Source of the DNA: Symbiodinium microadriaticum
Lineage: Eukaryota > Sar > Dinophyceae > Suessiales > Symbiodiniaceae
Direction of reading: 5' to 3'
NCBI GenBank assembly: GCA_001939145.1
Contig: LSRX01000469.1
Location: 186,001-250,000 of the forward strand
DNA length: 64,000 nucleotides
A model generated the notes under the pieces. The model saw nothing but the letters and a program-made list of their open reading frames with translations. It made no database searches and had not been told where the DNA came from. The position numbers and the translations under genes were made by a program. Shown here one piece after another: positions 7,989-19,680 of this stretch. Every line of letters begins with the position of its first letter. Positions within the stretch are counted from its first letter, which is position 1.

Positions 7989-10900
7989 TCTAACTGCTTG
8001 ACTGTTGTTGGAGGGTAGCAATATAATATGAAGCTTCCAAGTTCTACTTCGGGCTTCTCTGTGTCAGGGCGATCTGGCTGATGGATCCACGGCTGAGATA
8101 TGTCAGATACACAGCACTGCGCCCAAAAGCCGCTGAAGTAAGCTAACACGCCGCTCTCCGAACCAGTGGCGCCAGCGCAGTTTGTAACGACCCTACACAA
8201 AGCTATCCGGGAGCCTCTGCTCATCAGAAGACAACTTCAACAAACTAGGAAATCACCGAGAAACTCATGAGAACATAACAGGGGAAACATGCACGTACAA
8301 AGCGCACCTGGGCCGCTATGAGCTCCATCCTCAGCTGATTTGGGATGTTCAGCGCATGAGGCCGGTTTATAGTTTAGGGTTTATAAGGGTGTCGATGTCA
8401 GCGTTCTGATTGGTTAAGCAGCTTCGCTTTAGGGTGAGTTTGTGGCAATATCTAGAGAGCAGCCAAGCGTCTTGGTTTGTGACGTGGACTGCTGCTGCAG
8501 CTTCGAAAAAGCCATGGCGCCGACTCCGAAACGAGAGGCTTGCTCTGCTAATCAAGCTGGGGGGAGGCTGAAGGATGGGCTGGGCGTGAGGGTGAAGGCT
8601 TCCCCCGATCGGATGCAGCCAACAAGCTGTTCCCTCATGTTTTGACGGACTGCTTGGCTAGCCGGGGTTCTGGCAAATTTACGTGTGTGGTGGGGAGAAC
8701 CGCCAAACTGTTGCTCGGACAACCATCTGTAGCCCTCTGCGTGCGTGGGCTTGCGCATGTGTTGAGGCCTAGTTCTCGAGCAAAACTTCCCCTGGCCGCG
8801 CGGCTTCCTTCCAGAGACGCAAAGCATTCTGCCCAGAAGTTCAACTACTACTGTGCGCCACAGATGTCTGAGTACTAAAAGCACGTGTTTCTGTTCCTCC
8901 ACAACTCTTGTTAAGGCATATTTCCGGTGTATTCCTAGAATCACGGAGGTTTCTGGGCGTCTTAAAGTAAGCCCACACTTGCAACATCAGCGACCACAGC
9001 CTCTGCGATCCAAGGCCGACATCGGCGTCATGAGTCCCAGCCTCGGATCAACGAAAGGCTGAAGCCCCCCGTATAGGCCGGGGCCTTCATAATTGGAATA
9101 GGGTTCTGCATAGGGAGCCCCAACATGGTCCTGGTAATTATGAATACCGCTATATTATAAGCCCTCCACCCTAAGCCCTCTCCTGCAAAGCTGTGCTTGG
9201 CAAGGCCCCCTTGTATCTCCCGAAGACGTAATGTCGGGGCCTTCACAATTAGAATGGGGATTTGGGCTCCTTCGTGGCATGTTTAACTTTCAATAAGGAA
9301 CCCTCAGGAATAATATAAGTAACTAAAAAAGACCCTATATTAGGTAGTAGATAGGGTTGGGAGTGACAACAGCCTGGAAGCTTCCGGCAGCTCGGTTTGG
9401 CTTACTCAGTGCTCATGCCTCTGCTGGTCTGCTGGCCCGACTCTTTTGGGTTGCGATCAGATTGAAATCACCCTACTATCGTCAGGCAAAACGTTTCAGG
9501 TCCATGGAAGGACTGCTCCTGCTATGCTGAACTACTTTGGGTTCGTTCTTCCTTGCGGGGCTATTGACTATTGAACCCTTCCCTGTCTTCGACAACCCAC
9601 TCGAAGCTCGTGACGACAGAAACTCCACGTCGCTGATTACTATAGGGGTTTAGGGTTGAGGGTTTACCATCAAGACATGTGGTGCAAATTGACAAACTGG
9701 AGAGAGCAAAATCAAGCTACAGCATACGTAACTGCTCCATACAAATACAAAGCGACCACTCGGCCACAGTCTGCACCCCACGCCGAACAAACCGACACAG
9801 CTTACACACGGATACGGTGAGTCACTGCTCGGCACCTGCCCAAATTGTTGCTCTAACTGCTGCTGTAGATAGCAAACTATAGTACACCCTTTTGCATTCA
9901 GACCTAACTATTGCAGTAAACCCTAAACTCCTACACCCCGACGTCATTCTGCTTCGCTCCGTCTCGAACCTGCGAGATCATCTTCGGAATCCTCCGCGGC
10001 TGCCGCCGTCTTGGGCCGCCCGACCTGGGAAGCTTAGCTTTGGAGGCAACGAAAGTGAGGACGTAGTTGCCTTGAACCGGATGTTCTTCTGTTGAGCAGA
10101 CACTAGCATTCCAACTTCAAGGGTTCTTGACACTTCTATCACGAAGGGGCAAGACCGCGTAGCAGTAATTAGCTGTCATCGTCGTCGCCATCTGCTGAGC
10201 AGCCGTCGTTGCCGTCGTCGTGGTAGTGGCAGTGGCAGTGGTAGTCACCGTTATTCCGGGGACACAAGACTCCGGTGCTGACCTCTTGTACTCTTCTTTG
10301 CCACACGGTCCACATGGTGGCACCTCCCTCCACAAGCCGAGTCGCGCGCAGTGCTTTAGGCGTTGGCAAGGCATGCCCAAGATGAAAGCAGCCGCCGCTT
10401 CAACGACCAAGTGACTGGCATAGTCCGGGGCTTTGTGGACTGGCTTTGGAACCTCTCCTCCGAAACTTTCATGGCTTTGTCGCCGCGATCGTTGTGACAC
10501 GGAGCGCCCCCGTTCCCACCCAAGCCACCCAAGCTTTTGACACAGTTTCGGCACGCTTCTGCCCGAGGAAGGGCGACACGACTGAGTGAACGCCACCCGT
10601 ACCTCCGCCTGCAAAGTCGTAGAGTATTGCATAAGCCCTGGATGTTTTCAGCCCCCCAACACCGGCTTTCAGGACACCGACGGAGCCGACTCTCGTTACC
10701 AAGCGACCTCGCTCAGTTGGGGTTTGGACATGCCTCGCTTAGAGGTGCTGGCCTCGGGCCGGTTCGGGTGTTCGGGGAGTGTTGGCCATTCTACAAGTAT
10801 CTTGCAAGGAAGGCCAGACCCGCGATCGAGCAAGCTCTGTGTAGCAGCTTCTGGGACACCGACAACGTTGGAGGCTACCTCGGCATGCCAGAGACACAGT

Positions 10901-11189
10901 TAAGTTTGTCAGTCGTCGTGTCCAGCTTCAGCATCCGGAACAGGTGAACCGCAGTCGCTCGGTGGGCATGCAGCTTTGAGCCGTTTCTGAGCTCCTTCTG
11001 ATTCATCCAGTCTGGCAGCTAGAGAAATGCGGAAAACTCTGGGACCGCTGCAGGCTGCTGCTGCGCAGCAGGCATGCCTGAAGGCAGGGGCAGAGTGAGG
11101 AGTTGGAAGATGGGAGGAGTGGCAACTTCTGCAGCGTTCGAAGTTAAGGAGTGGAAAGCCAAAATGTTGCTTTAAGACGCGAATCTCTA

Positions 11190-13128
11190 AACGAGCAAGG
11201 AGCGAACCGCTCGACAAGAACTAGAGCATTTCAGAACAAGGAGCGAACCGCTCGACATGGACCACAGAATCTGGGAAAAAGGAGCGAACCGTTCGCAAGA
11301 GACCACAAAATCTGAGAAAAAGGAGCGAGCCGTTCGAAAGAGATTAGAGAGCATGAGAAAAAGGAGCGAACCTCGTGAAAGCCAGAGACATGAGCAAAGG
11401 AGCGAATCGTGCGAAAAGGGCTGGAGCATTTATCAAAAAATAGGACTGGAGCATGTGAGAAAGGGGAGCGAGCCGTTTGAAAGGGGACTAGACAAAGTGA
11501 GAAGGCGGAGCGAACCGCGCGAAGTCGAATGAAGAATCCGAGAAAAGGGACGCCCGGAGAATGTGAGCGAGAGGAGCGAACCGTTCGAAAGGGACGCCTA
11601 GAGAATGTGAGCGAGAGGAGCGAACCGTTCGAAAGGGACTGTAGTCCAACAAAAAGGAACGAACCGCTCAGAAACAAAGCAGCGAACCGATCAAAAAGGA
11701 CTACAGAGTTTGAGAAAAGGCAGCGAACCGTTGGAAAGGGACGAGAGAATCTGAGAAAGACGAGCGAACCGTTCGCAATGTACTATAGACAACTCGGAAA
11801 AGGGAGTGGGGAATCTGAGAAAGAGGAGCGAACCGCTCGAAAGCGAGAATCTGAGAAGGAGCAGCGCAAAGTTCGAAAGCCAGAGAACCTGAGAAACTGG
11901 AGCGAACCGCTCGAATGGGACTAGAGCATCTGAGAAAAGGAGCGAACCATTGAAAGGGACTAGAAGCTGAGAAAGTGGAGCGAACCGTGCGAAGGAACTA
12001 GAGAATCTGAGAAAAGAGGAGCGAACCGCTCAACTGGGACTAGAGCATCGATCTGAGAAAGAGGAGCGAACCCTTCGAAAGGGACGAGACAACCCAAGAG
12101 CGCGAAATCGACTGAAGACTCCGAGAACGAGGGACGAACCGCTCCAACAGTACTGGGGAATGGGACAAACCTGAGATAGAGGAGCGAACCGTTCGACAGG
12201 GATTAGAGCGGCTGAAACAAAGGAACGAACCGCTCGAGAGCAACTCGAGAGTCTGGAACAGGGGGAAACCGTTCGGAAGGAACTGAGAATCTGAGAAAGA
12301 GCAGCAAACCGTTCGATACTTAGTCGAGAATCTGAGAAAGAAAAGCGACCGTTCGAAAGGGACTAGAGAATCGAATCCGAAAACTGAACGAGAAGAGCGA
12401 ACCGTTCGACACGGAGGGTCTGAGGCAGAGGGGAGAACCGTTCGCAAGGGACCAAAGAATCTAAGAAAGACGAGCGAACCGTTGAAAGGGACTAGAGAAT
12501 CTGAGACAGAAGCGCGAACCACTCGAAAAAGACACTAACAGGTTGAAAGTAACAATCAAGTCTGAACAGCAGAGCGAACCACTCGAAAGGGACTGAGGAA
12601 TCTGAGACAGGCGCGAGCCATTAAAAAGGGATTAGAGAATCTTAGAAAAGGAGCGAACCGTTGAACGGGACTAGAGAATCTGAGAAAACGAGCAAACCGT
12701 TGAACGGGACCAGAGAATCTGATTTAAAAAAAAGGCGAACCGTTAAAGGGACTAGAGAATCTGAGACAGAAGAGCGAGCCGTTCGAAAGGGACTGGAGAA
12801 TCTGAGAAAAGGAGCGAACCGTTAAAAGGGATTAGAGAGTCTGAGAAAAGGAGCGAACTGTTGAAAGGGACTAGAGAGTTTGACAAGACAGTGAACCGTT
12901 AAAAGGGATTAGAGNAGGGACTAGAGAGTTTGACAAGACAGTGAACCGTTAAAAGGGATTAGAGAGTCTGAGAAAAGGAGCGAACTGTTGAAAGGGACTA
13001 GAGAGTTTGAGAGGACAGTGAATCGTTGAAAGGGACTAGAGAGTCTGAGAAGACAGTGAATCGTTGAAAGGGACTAGAGAGTTTGAGAAGACAGTTAATC
13101 GTTGAAAGGGACTAGAGTGACTAGAGAG
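11190..13128. repeat. Satellite array, about 45-50 degenerate units of 38-41 bp
   Basis: The repeated unit contains GAGCGAACCGTTCGAAAGGG, then ACTAGAGAATCTGAGAAAA. Units at the left are divergent; those at the right (after about 12600) are more alike and change to a GACAGTGAATCGTTG variant of about 38 bp. Each unit has a small near-palindrome (CGAACCGTTCG) and usually TTCGAA. Open frames in the array exist only because the unit contains few stops and are not treated as genes. Confidence 0.95.
12866..12964. other. Exact 49 bp duplication around a single N (probable assembly join)
   Basis: Positions 12866-12914 and 12916-12964 are identical and separated by one N at 12915. This is the pattern left when two contig ends that overlap are scaffolded without merging. 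Confidence 0.85.
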
Positions 13129-14889
13129 CCTGAACCCCAGACATGCTTGGCTTTCTGAAGTAAATCAGCTCCTGTTCAGCTATAAATGTCCCATTCTGCT
13201 AGGCTCGGGCCAGCTACCAGCTACCCAGCACCACCCAAGTACACGCTCCATGGCTTTCATGCGATGTCAGAAAACTGAACGGCTGCCATCTGCTAACAGA
13301 ACTGACGAGATTTCTCCGTGCTTCCTGGCCCAAGCTTCTACCAGAGCCACGGTATCGGCCGAACGTGCGTTTTTTCCTTCTTCTTTGCTTCCGGTGCAGT
13401 CGTGCTGATTTCCTGGAAGTTAAGGCAGTCGACCCACCCAGCATTGCAAATGAGCACCGTGAGGTCCGAGAGGTTGCTTCCTGTTTGCGGGCTTCTGGCC
13501 CCCTCAGACTTGTAAAGAAGCTGACACTTCCGGAGGGCAAGAGCTACTACTCTAGAGCTCCTTTTGACATTCCGGGCCAATGCGGCAAATTTCTGGGATC
13601 GGCTGCTGGCTTACCATGTCGGCAGTGTCTGCCCGGCCTGAGTATGAGCTCGAAACGGGAGGGGAAGCTGCGGCATAGCCGCCACCTGTCCAGAAATCCA
13701 TGACCCACCACTTACACTGCTTTCTTCAACGGGCATGAAAGATCTTGGTCGCGACTCGACTTTACGGGTCTGGGCAATGCCAGGTGCAGCACAGTGATCC
13801 ACAAGTCGTGCGACAAGGACGTGTGACAAGGACCTATGTAAACATGTAGTGGCTAGGCCCATCTCTGACTGAAGCCGAAGCTTGCGAGATCTTCAGGAAC
13901 ATGGCATAAGCCGACTCGGACAAGCACTGGCGTTCTGTTTGGGCACTTTGTGCTGCAGTTTACGCAGTAGCCGCGCATGCCTATACTCCCGGTAAGTAGC
14001 AAGAAGCAAAGTCAGCACTCGGGGCGTGTCAGCAGGCAGGCCAACTAATTCGGTACATTGACAGCTCTTGCTTCTTGCCCAAAACTCCCCAACTCGTTGC
14101 TTGCTGTGCAGCCCCAAGAACTCATCAAGCAAGAGGAATCGACAAGACCTGTGAAGGAGCCGGCGGGGGCTGCAAAGGAGCCCGGTGCCGGTTCCGCCCT
14201 GCGGCTCGTGCGGAGGCATCGTCATTCAAAAGCTATGGGTGATTAGTGTGGGTTTAGGCCTTCGGGTTGGGTCTTTCGGTTTTAGGTTGTTCAAGCTTGG
14301 TGTGGGGCCTTAGCTGCCAGAAATTTACTGCAGGCTACCAGTACTCTGCAGACCTCAACATTCAACATTCAAAGCTCGTTGTGGCAACACACCTGCCGTA
14401 CATGCCAGCCTAGGTTTAGCACTACGCGTGTTGACAAGATGTTGCAAGCAGACAACAGCATGCCCAGCATGAAGTCCAGTATCCAAGATTGTTGACATCA
14501 CGTGCTTGGAGCGAGTGAGATCTGCAACGTCGCTTTTTAAAACTTTTGCATCGTTTCAACACTTTGTCTGGTGATACAGCTGCTTTCTCGAGGCCCACCG
14601 CTGGGGTTCCGGCGCGTAGCTGCCGGAAACGGCGCTAGAGGCCGTGTATCCATAGCCTGGAGACTCTGTCTTGCTTGTTTTTCGTAACTCATTGTATGAA
14701 AATTAGGCAACCCTTGTTCTGGGGTCCTTCAGGGCTCTACTGATTAGGGTATATGTCTATATTGTGGGTTCCATGTAGGAACCTGATTAAGAACAGGAAA
14801 GGACGCTGTGGGGGCCTGCTTTTCCCACACAGTGGATTTGCAGGATTTCTTGGATGCCGTGTCTATTGTATTGAAACACTGGTATCTAT
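13129..14889. other. Stretch without a confident gene
   Basis: Overlapping frames on both strands at 13214-13703 and 13893-14246 are ambiguous. A half-element with AGGAACCTGATTAAGAA lies at about 14777. Nothing else is recognised. Confidence 0.4.
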
Positions 14890-15073
14890 ACTGCTGTAAT
14901 CATGGGCCACATGTTTGTCTTGCTTGTCATTAAGTATGGTGTGCAAAGCAAGATTAAAGGTTAAGAGCAGTAGTTCATTACATCCAGTATTTCGGTGCTC
15001 TGAGGAATGGAGGAGGGGGAGCAAAACAAACCAAAAAAGAAAATGAGCCGCCCTGGATTTTTTTTTGTTGCCA

Positions 15074-15100
15074 CCCCCCCCCCCCTNCCCCCCCCCCCCT
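15074..15100. repeat. Poly-C run with an internal N
   Basis: C runs on both sides of a CTN at about 15086-15087; the N marks an unresolved homopolymer or contig join. Confidence 0.8.
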
Positions 15101-16203
15101 GCATCCCACCCTCCAAGCTTCCAGGGCAGGCCTGGAGGCCCTAAGCCTCGGAAGCCCTCGCTATCCAAATTTAGTTCCGCTCGCGCACGCGCGAGAGGGA
15201 CACCTGAACTCCTGAGCAGCTTACTAATTTGGATCCAGGACCCTTTTATGTACAAAATATGATATATGTCAACGAGATATAGCTTCAGTAGAAACTAATC
15301 TCAAATTTCACCCACCATTTTCTGTGTTAAGTCAGGTCCGGCGGTAATCATATTTGTGTTCATCGCGGTAACATATTCACACTGCTTCGCTCCCCGAATG
15401 CATCACTACTACATATGACATTGGCAAACTCGCAATCCAGCATTGTCATCATGCACGGCAAATTCAAAAGGAAGAGGTGAAGGAAGCCAATAAAACGGGT
15501 TTGGTCAATGATATTCGTACTCACGTCTCGATTACAAAACTAAAACCTTCCGCTGTAGGAAATGCGAAACAACAGTCCCAAATATGTCGTATGTACAATA
15601 TCTCGATCTAAGACACATTTAAGGAAACAGTAGTAGCATGTCCGTTCCAACAGCGATGCCAAAGAGTCGCAACTGAGAGAGGTGATAGACAGGCTTCCAT
15701 AAAGTTGTCTACATTAGATATAAGGGCAAAAAGAAACAAAAAGGAACAAGTCTGGTGATGCTGCCCTGAAGTTATGCATGCATATGCTTCACACCACGTA
15801 CAGGGGAGGCAATCAGAAATATGGAAACAGGGTTGAGGGAATACGCGTATTACTTACACGGTGTTGATACTGCGGCATACATCCATCCATGTGTGCTATG
15901 TATGGGGGCAAGACTTATACAGCATGTTGGCATTTAACAAGCTCGCACTCCGTCTGTCTTATAGGAGGTGTGGTTGTGGTTGATCCATGTCGCTTCTCAC
16001 AATTCACACTTACGGCTTCTGACATCGTCCTAGTCATGTAGTCATATATCGAAGAAAATGAAAGCACAATACTTTTGGTAATATATCTGAAAATGACAAT
16101 TTCTCACGGCAATTGAGCACCTGAAATGAAAGAGTCTCATCGGGTTCTCAAAGCTCACCGTATAGTCGAATACATGTCGATAGAGATATTTGCTGACGAA
16201 TTA

Positions 16204-16380
16204 TTAAAGATTCTTTAGAAGCCCTCCGAGTACGCAAAGCTTAACCTGTGGACTTTGACGGATCCCATTGAGGGTATCTTGGGCTTCCCAGTATAATCTG
16301 CGGCTTGGCAAGGCCATCTGACAAACATCATCCAGAAGGTCTTTACGAAGGAGTCTTGCTTGTTCATCATTCGAGCTGAA
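16204..16380 (-). pseudogene. Possible gene remnant in the AT-richer block
   Basis: The minus-strand frame encodes NDEQARLLRKDLLDDVCQMA followed by LPSRRLYWEAQDTLNGIRQS, a soluble helical-looking segment, ending in tandem stops at 16204. Upstream residues of the same frame look random. I recognise no family. Together with the fragment at 16907-17045 it may be an old gene piece; it may also be a chance frame. Confidence 0.3.
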
Positions 16381-16906
16381 GGGGGACCTCATCCAAGACA
16401 ATGGACGTGCAGATCTGGATGCATTGCGCACTTTTGCAGAGCAGTCAGTCGGAATTCAAGTTCAAGGGATTTTCAAGAACAAGAACACTTTAATGTCAGA
16501 GAGTGTATACATGAGAGGGGCGGGCTTGTGCAGTATAGCCTCCAAACGAACAGACTTAGAACAGATGTCATATCTTGGATATGCTACACCCACGTGACAA
16601 GGTAATAGGTAGCGAATGGGACATGCCTACTCAGGAGACTACCTGCAATAGTCCTAGCTATCCGGTGTTTCAACTGATGCGGGGCTCGTCGGAATAAATC
16701 TCTATGAGAACCCTAGCTCTTCGGGGTTCTGTATCGTATGGGACTCACAATAGGATCCATACTTGAGTTTAAGAACTGATATAACACTTGGGCTTTATGA
16801 ACAAAACGAGAAGAGCCATAGCCACTCTTCCTTCATAAACCCAGGAGTCGGAAGATGCCATCGCTTTCTGAAGGATGAGTTGAAGCCAAAAGGTGTCATG
16901 TAGAAG

Positions 16907-17045
16907 CTATGCAGACATGCGTAGGGCAATGTAGTTTGTATCACAGCCATGCACCCCAACAACATTCAGGCTCGAAGTTAAGATGCCAAGCTGGTCCCGA
17001 ACAGCCATACTGACAAGCTGGAATTTTTGTTCGCCCAGACTAGAG
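16907..17045 (-). pseudogene. Possible gene remnant in the AT-richer block
   Basis: The minus-strand frame encodes GEQKFQLVSMAVRDQLGILT then SSLNVVGVHGCDTNYIALRM, with coding-like composition, and ends in a stop at 16907. The next coding-like stretch (SFYMTPFGFNSSFRKRWHLP) follows immediately in a different frame, which argues for decay or a sequencing error. No family is recognised. Confidence 0.3.
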
Positions 17046-17480
17046 GATTGATGTGCATAAGATTTACATACATGTTGGCTCGCAAGAACCATAAACAATG
17101 GCAGCTAAATTGAAACAGTTAAATGAAATACGGTACACACACACACATGTAAATGACATGACATACGGATCTATCACATGTGGCGGCATGCTGAGACCAT
17201 ATCTTCTGGATTCAGTGCGGCCATACTCTACGTAGACTCTTGTGACGCGGATACATGTATTCCTTAATCATCACTTGGCATCAACAAAGTGAATTCTACT
17301 CATGCTTTCAATCGAAAGCTACAAAAGCACTTGCAAGGAAAACCGTCTAGTATATGGAATGACGGAAACCCCCACCGATTCAGTACAGGTTGGTTTGGAG
17401 CTGAATGAATTTACAAGTGTTTCCCCATCTTTCTATTTCAAAGGAGTGATTGTCGCCATAAAAAAAGCCACCCTCATTAA

Positions 17481-18073
17481 GAAACCTTGGTCCCCATTAG
17501 GTTTAGGGTTTTAGGGTTTTGGGTTTAGGCTCTCACAACTCGGACTTTTGGTTTAGGGTTTAGGGAATCAGGGAATCGCAATGACTTTTTGGCTTAGCGG
17601 CTACGGTAGCCTAAAGTTTTACTGCCGGTATGAAAACGAGTCCGCACTTGCTCAGGATGTCCCCCTCAGTCGGCCCTCATGCGGAGGCATGATCGGATTT
17701 AGGTGTCGCTCTTGCGCTCATTTGCAAGGATGGCAGGACCGCGCGGGAATTTCAGAATGCAAAAGAACCCGATGCAGACTGCATGAATCATAGCAGCCTT
17801 AATGCCCCCAAGAAAGGAACCCCTCACTTCGCAGAAACCGCCTACACTCTGTTCTTCACGATTATTAACTATAGTATAATGGGCCCCAAAACCCTATTCT
17901 AACTATTGACGCCCCCATATTAGGCTTCCTGAAATGAACACTCTCTGCACCTGGATTGGCCGAGCGCAGGGGATCGCTTCCGCCTGCGAGCTGGCAGAAT
18001 TCGAGCGGTTGTTCCTCTTAGGGTTTAGGGTTTAGGGTTTGGGGTTTAGAGTTTCTTGCCTCCCGCCTTGCTA
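17481..18073. other. Stretch with heptamer runs, no confident gene
   Basis: TTTAGGG-like runs lie at about 17499-17527, 17551-17565 and 18018-18045. The first is followed by GGCTCTCACAACTCGGAC, a motif that recurs after other heptamers in the window. A half-element GGGGCCCCAAAACCCTATTC lies near 17880. Confidence 0.45.
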
Positions 18074-18174
18074 CTGTTGATGATCGAAATCCTGCATTAC
18101 CTTAAGGACCCTAAACTATGGGAATTATGGTATATTCCTTGTTATGGACAATGCAGGATTTATGTCATCAACCG
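18074..18174. mobile_element. MITE-like element, family F, inserted in a dispersed repeat
   Basis: A 101 bp element with inverted ends of about 25 bp (left CTGTTGATGATCGAAATCC; the inverted right end starts CGGTTGATGACATAAATCC), flanked by TA at 18072-18073 and 18175-18176. The flanks read TTGCCTCCCGCCTTGC-TA before it and TA-GGACGAACCTACGATG after it. An uninterrupted version of that sequence exists at about 29177-29213, so the empty site is visible. Confidence 0.85.
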
Positions 18175-18749
18175 TAGGACGAACCTACGATGAAGAGTAC
18201 TTGTTGTTATCCTCCTTTACGCTCTCTCGGCTCTAAGGTACACTACACCGCTACAGGGTTCAGGGTTTGTGCGATCTCGCACACGGACTGAGACAGATGA
18301 GATTGTGAATTGGGGCTTCTGGCCTTTTGAATCCATAATTTGACATCTATAAGTTTTAAGAATTAATAAGGCGGACGATGATGGCGGTCCTGACCGCGGG
18401 AAAGTAGCTTTGGTACTGTAGAAAGTCAAGGGCTCTTTCATGGAGCCGCGGTCCGATCTGCAGCCAAGACTCTTCCTAACACTTTTACCCTCAACCCCCA
18501 ACCCTTTTTTTGCATCCAGGACTCTCGCAACCAGCCGGGAAACTCCGCAAGACAGCAACCCTTAAACCCCCAAACCTTGAACCTCTGAACCTCCTGCCCC
18601 CAACTCAAAAAATGACTTGAAACCCCAAGGGGCACGTTGGAGCCTCAGGCAGAGTCTCAGTCCTCCGGGTTGAAATTGCAGCGCTGTTACGAGTGAAGAG
18701 CAAAGCACTCAAACCCTATGTCTTACATAAACCATATACATAAGTCTGT

Positions 18750-18980
18750 CTGTCTCTGCCTGCGTGCAGGTATGCACGAATGGGTTTCCACATGTCTGTA
18801 TGCGTGCATGTATGCGCGTATGCATACGCGTGTGTACGTATGCTGATATCCTCGCAAGCGTGTAGTCTGCGCATCTCTGCACGCATGTGAGTATGCATGC
18901 GTGCATGCATGCATGTATGCATGTGCATGCGGAATCCGGTATATACGTATGTATGCACGTGTGTGTATGCTTGCAGGTAC
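18750..18980. repeat. Degenerate TGTATGCATG-type microsatellite
   Basis: Alternating purine-pyrimidine units of TGTATG, TGCATG and CGTATG; such tracts can adopt Z-DNA or cruciform forms. Confidence 0.8.
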
Positions 18981-19110
18981 GCATGCTTGCACGTACAACA
19001 ATGATAATAATAATAATCATCATCATCAGAAGAATAATAATATGTGCTGTTGTTCGTTGCCATAGAACCCATGCCTATGTGTGATGTGCTATTTGAATAA
19101 GTTACATGTT

Positions 19111-19133
19111 ACATATATATATATATATATACA

Positions 19134-19165
<32 letters not shown>

Positions 19166-19186
19166 GATTTGCACACACACACACAG
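19111..19186. repeat. Compound microsatellite (AT)n-(ACAT)n-(AC)n
   Basis: Three simple tracts in series. Confidence 0.9.
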
Positions 19187-19563
19187 TGACCTCCAGCAAG
19201 AAAAGGCTTCGGCGCCTGTTCCCGAGAAGCTTCCCGAGAAGCTCTGGGGCGGGGCCATAGGGGCCCGGCTCCGCTCTGCCTGGCTTCGCTGAAACCGAAC
19301 ATAAAATAGATGAGATGTCAAACGGTTCGAGGCTTTAGGATTTGTGGGGCTTAGGGTTTCAGGGAGTGCGCTGGGATCACCAAGAGCCTTGGCTGTTGCA
19401 GGCCAGGCTATGTCATGACGCCTGCTCCTGCCTGCTTTAGACTTTCGACTGCTTTCTGGTTGTTCCGCGCAACATACTCGAGATCAATAAGATCTGCAAC
19501 TTTGCTTTTTTCGGCCATACAGTAGAAAGGCACGCTACCGATATCTCTGGGAACTTTGGCCGC

Positions 19564-19680
19564 CTAGTCCTGAAGCTCGAACTGCTCCGCGAATGCAACG
19601 GTAAAGCTGGCCTGTGGAAAGGAGGGCGCCCATGAGGTAGTCTCCAAAGGCGCCTGGGAAGTGACCATTTCAAACTCCGG
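19564..19680 (-). CDS. Possible short terminal exon
   Basis: After an acceptor AG at 19681-19682 the minus strand reads PEFEMVTSQAPLETTSWAPS then FTVAFAEQFELQD and stops at 19564. Composition is coding-like but only 38 residues are present. No family is recognised and no partner exon was found. Confidence 0.27.
   Translation of the reverse strand, partial: PEFEMVTSQAPLETTSWAPSFPQASFTVAFAEQFELQD

Larger units (their letters stand above)
6797..11189. other. 4.4 kb without a confident gene
   Basis: The stretch contains the microsatellite at 6920-6979, heptamer runs at about 7440-7480 and 7895-7988, half-elements starting GGGGCCTTCATAATTGG (9080) and GGGGCCTTCACAATTAG (9237), and a trinucleotide-rich run near 10180-10250. 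Frames at 7976-8224, 8552-8944 and 10117-10632 are open but overlap equally long frames on the other strand, so none is called. Confidence 0.4.
14890..17480. other. AT-richer block with decayed coding-like fragments
   Basis: Apart from the poly-C run, this block is visibly richer in A and T than its flanks and lacks both heptamer runs and recognised MITE-like elements. On the minus strand, short segments look like protein remnants: SLGEQKFQLVSMAVRDQLGI with GVHGCDTNYIALRMSA (about 16907-17045), SFYMTPFGFNSSFRKRWHLP (about 16790-16905, shifted frame) and NDEQARLLRKDLLDDVCQMA (about 16204-16380). They are interrupted by stops and frame changes. Confidence 0.5.
18175..19563. other. Stretch without a recognised gene
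   Basis: It is dominated by degenerate TGCATG/TGTATG microsatellite (about 18750-18980) and the AT/ACAT/AC block at 19111-19186. Open frames across these are translation of repeats. Confidence 0.5.

Noticed and set aside
10117..10632. A 171-codon minus-strand frame ending in a Thr/Ala-rich tail
   Set aside because: The tail is a trinucleotide tract (10180-10250); the rest overlaps a plus-strand frame of equal quality.
11257..12522. Open frames of 91, 131, 148 and 160 codons over 11.2-12.5 kb on both strands
   Set aside because: They are translations of the 38-41 bp satellite, which contains few stop codons; the peptides are repeats of the unit.
12540..12900. GTTCGAAA in the satellite as a possible polymerase III B-box
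   Set aside because: The matching part is short and no A-box at a suitable distance was found; the word is simply part of the repeat unit.
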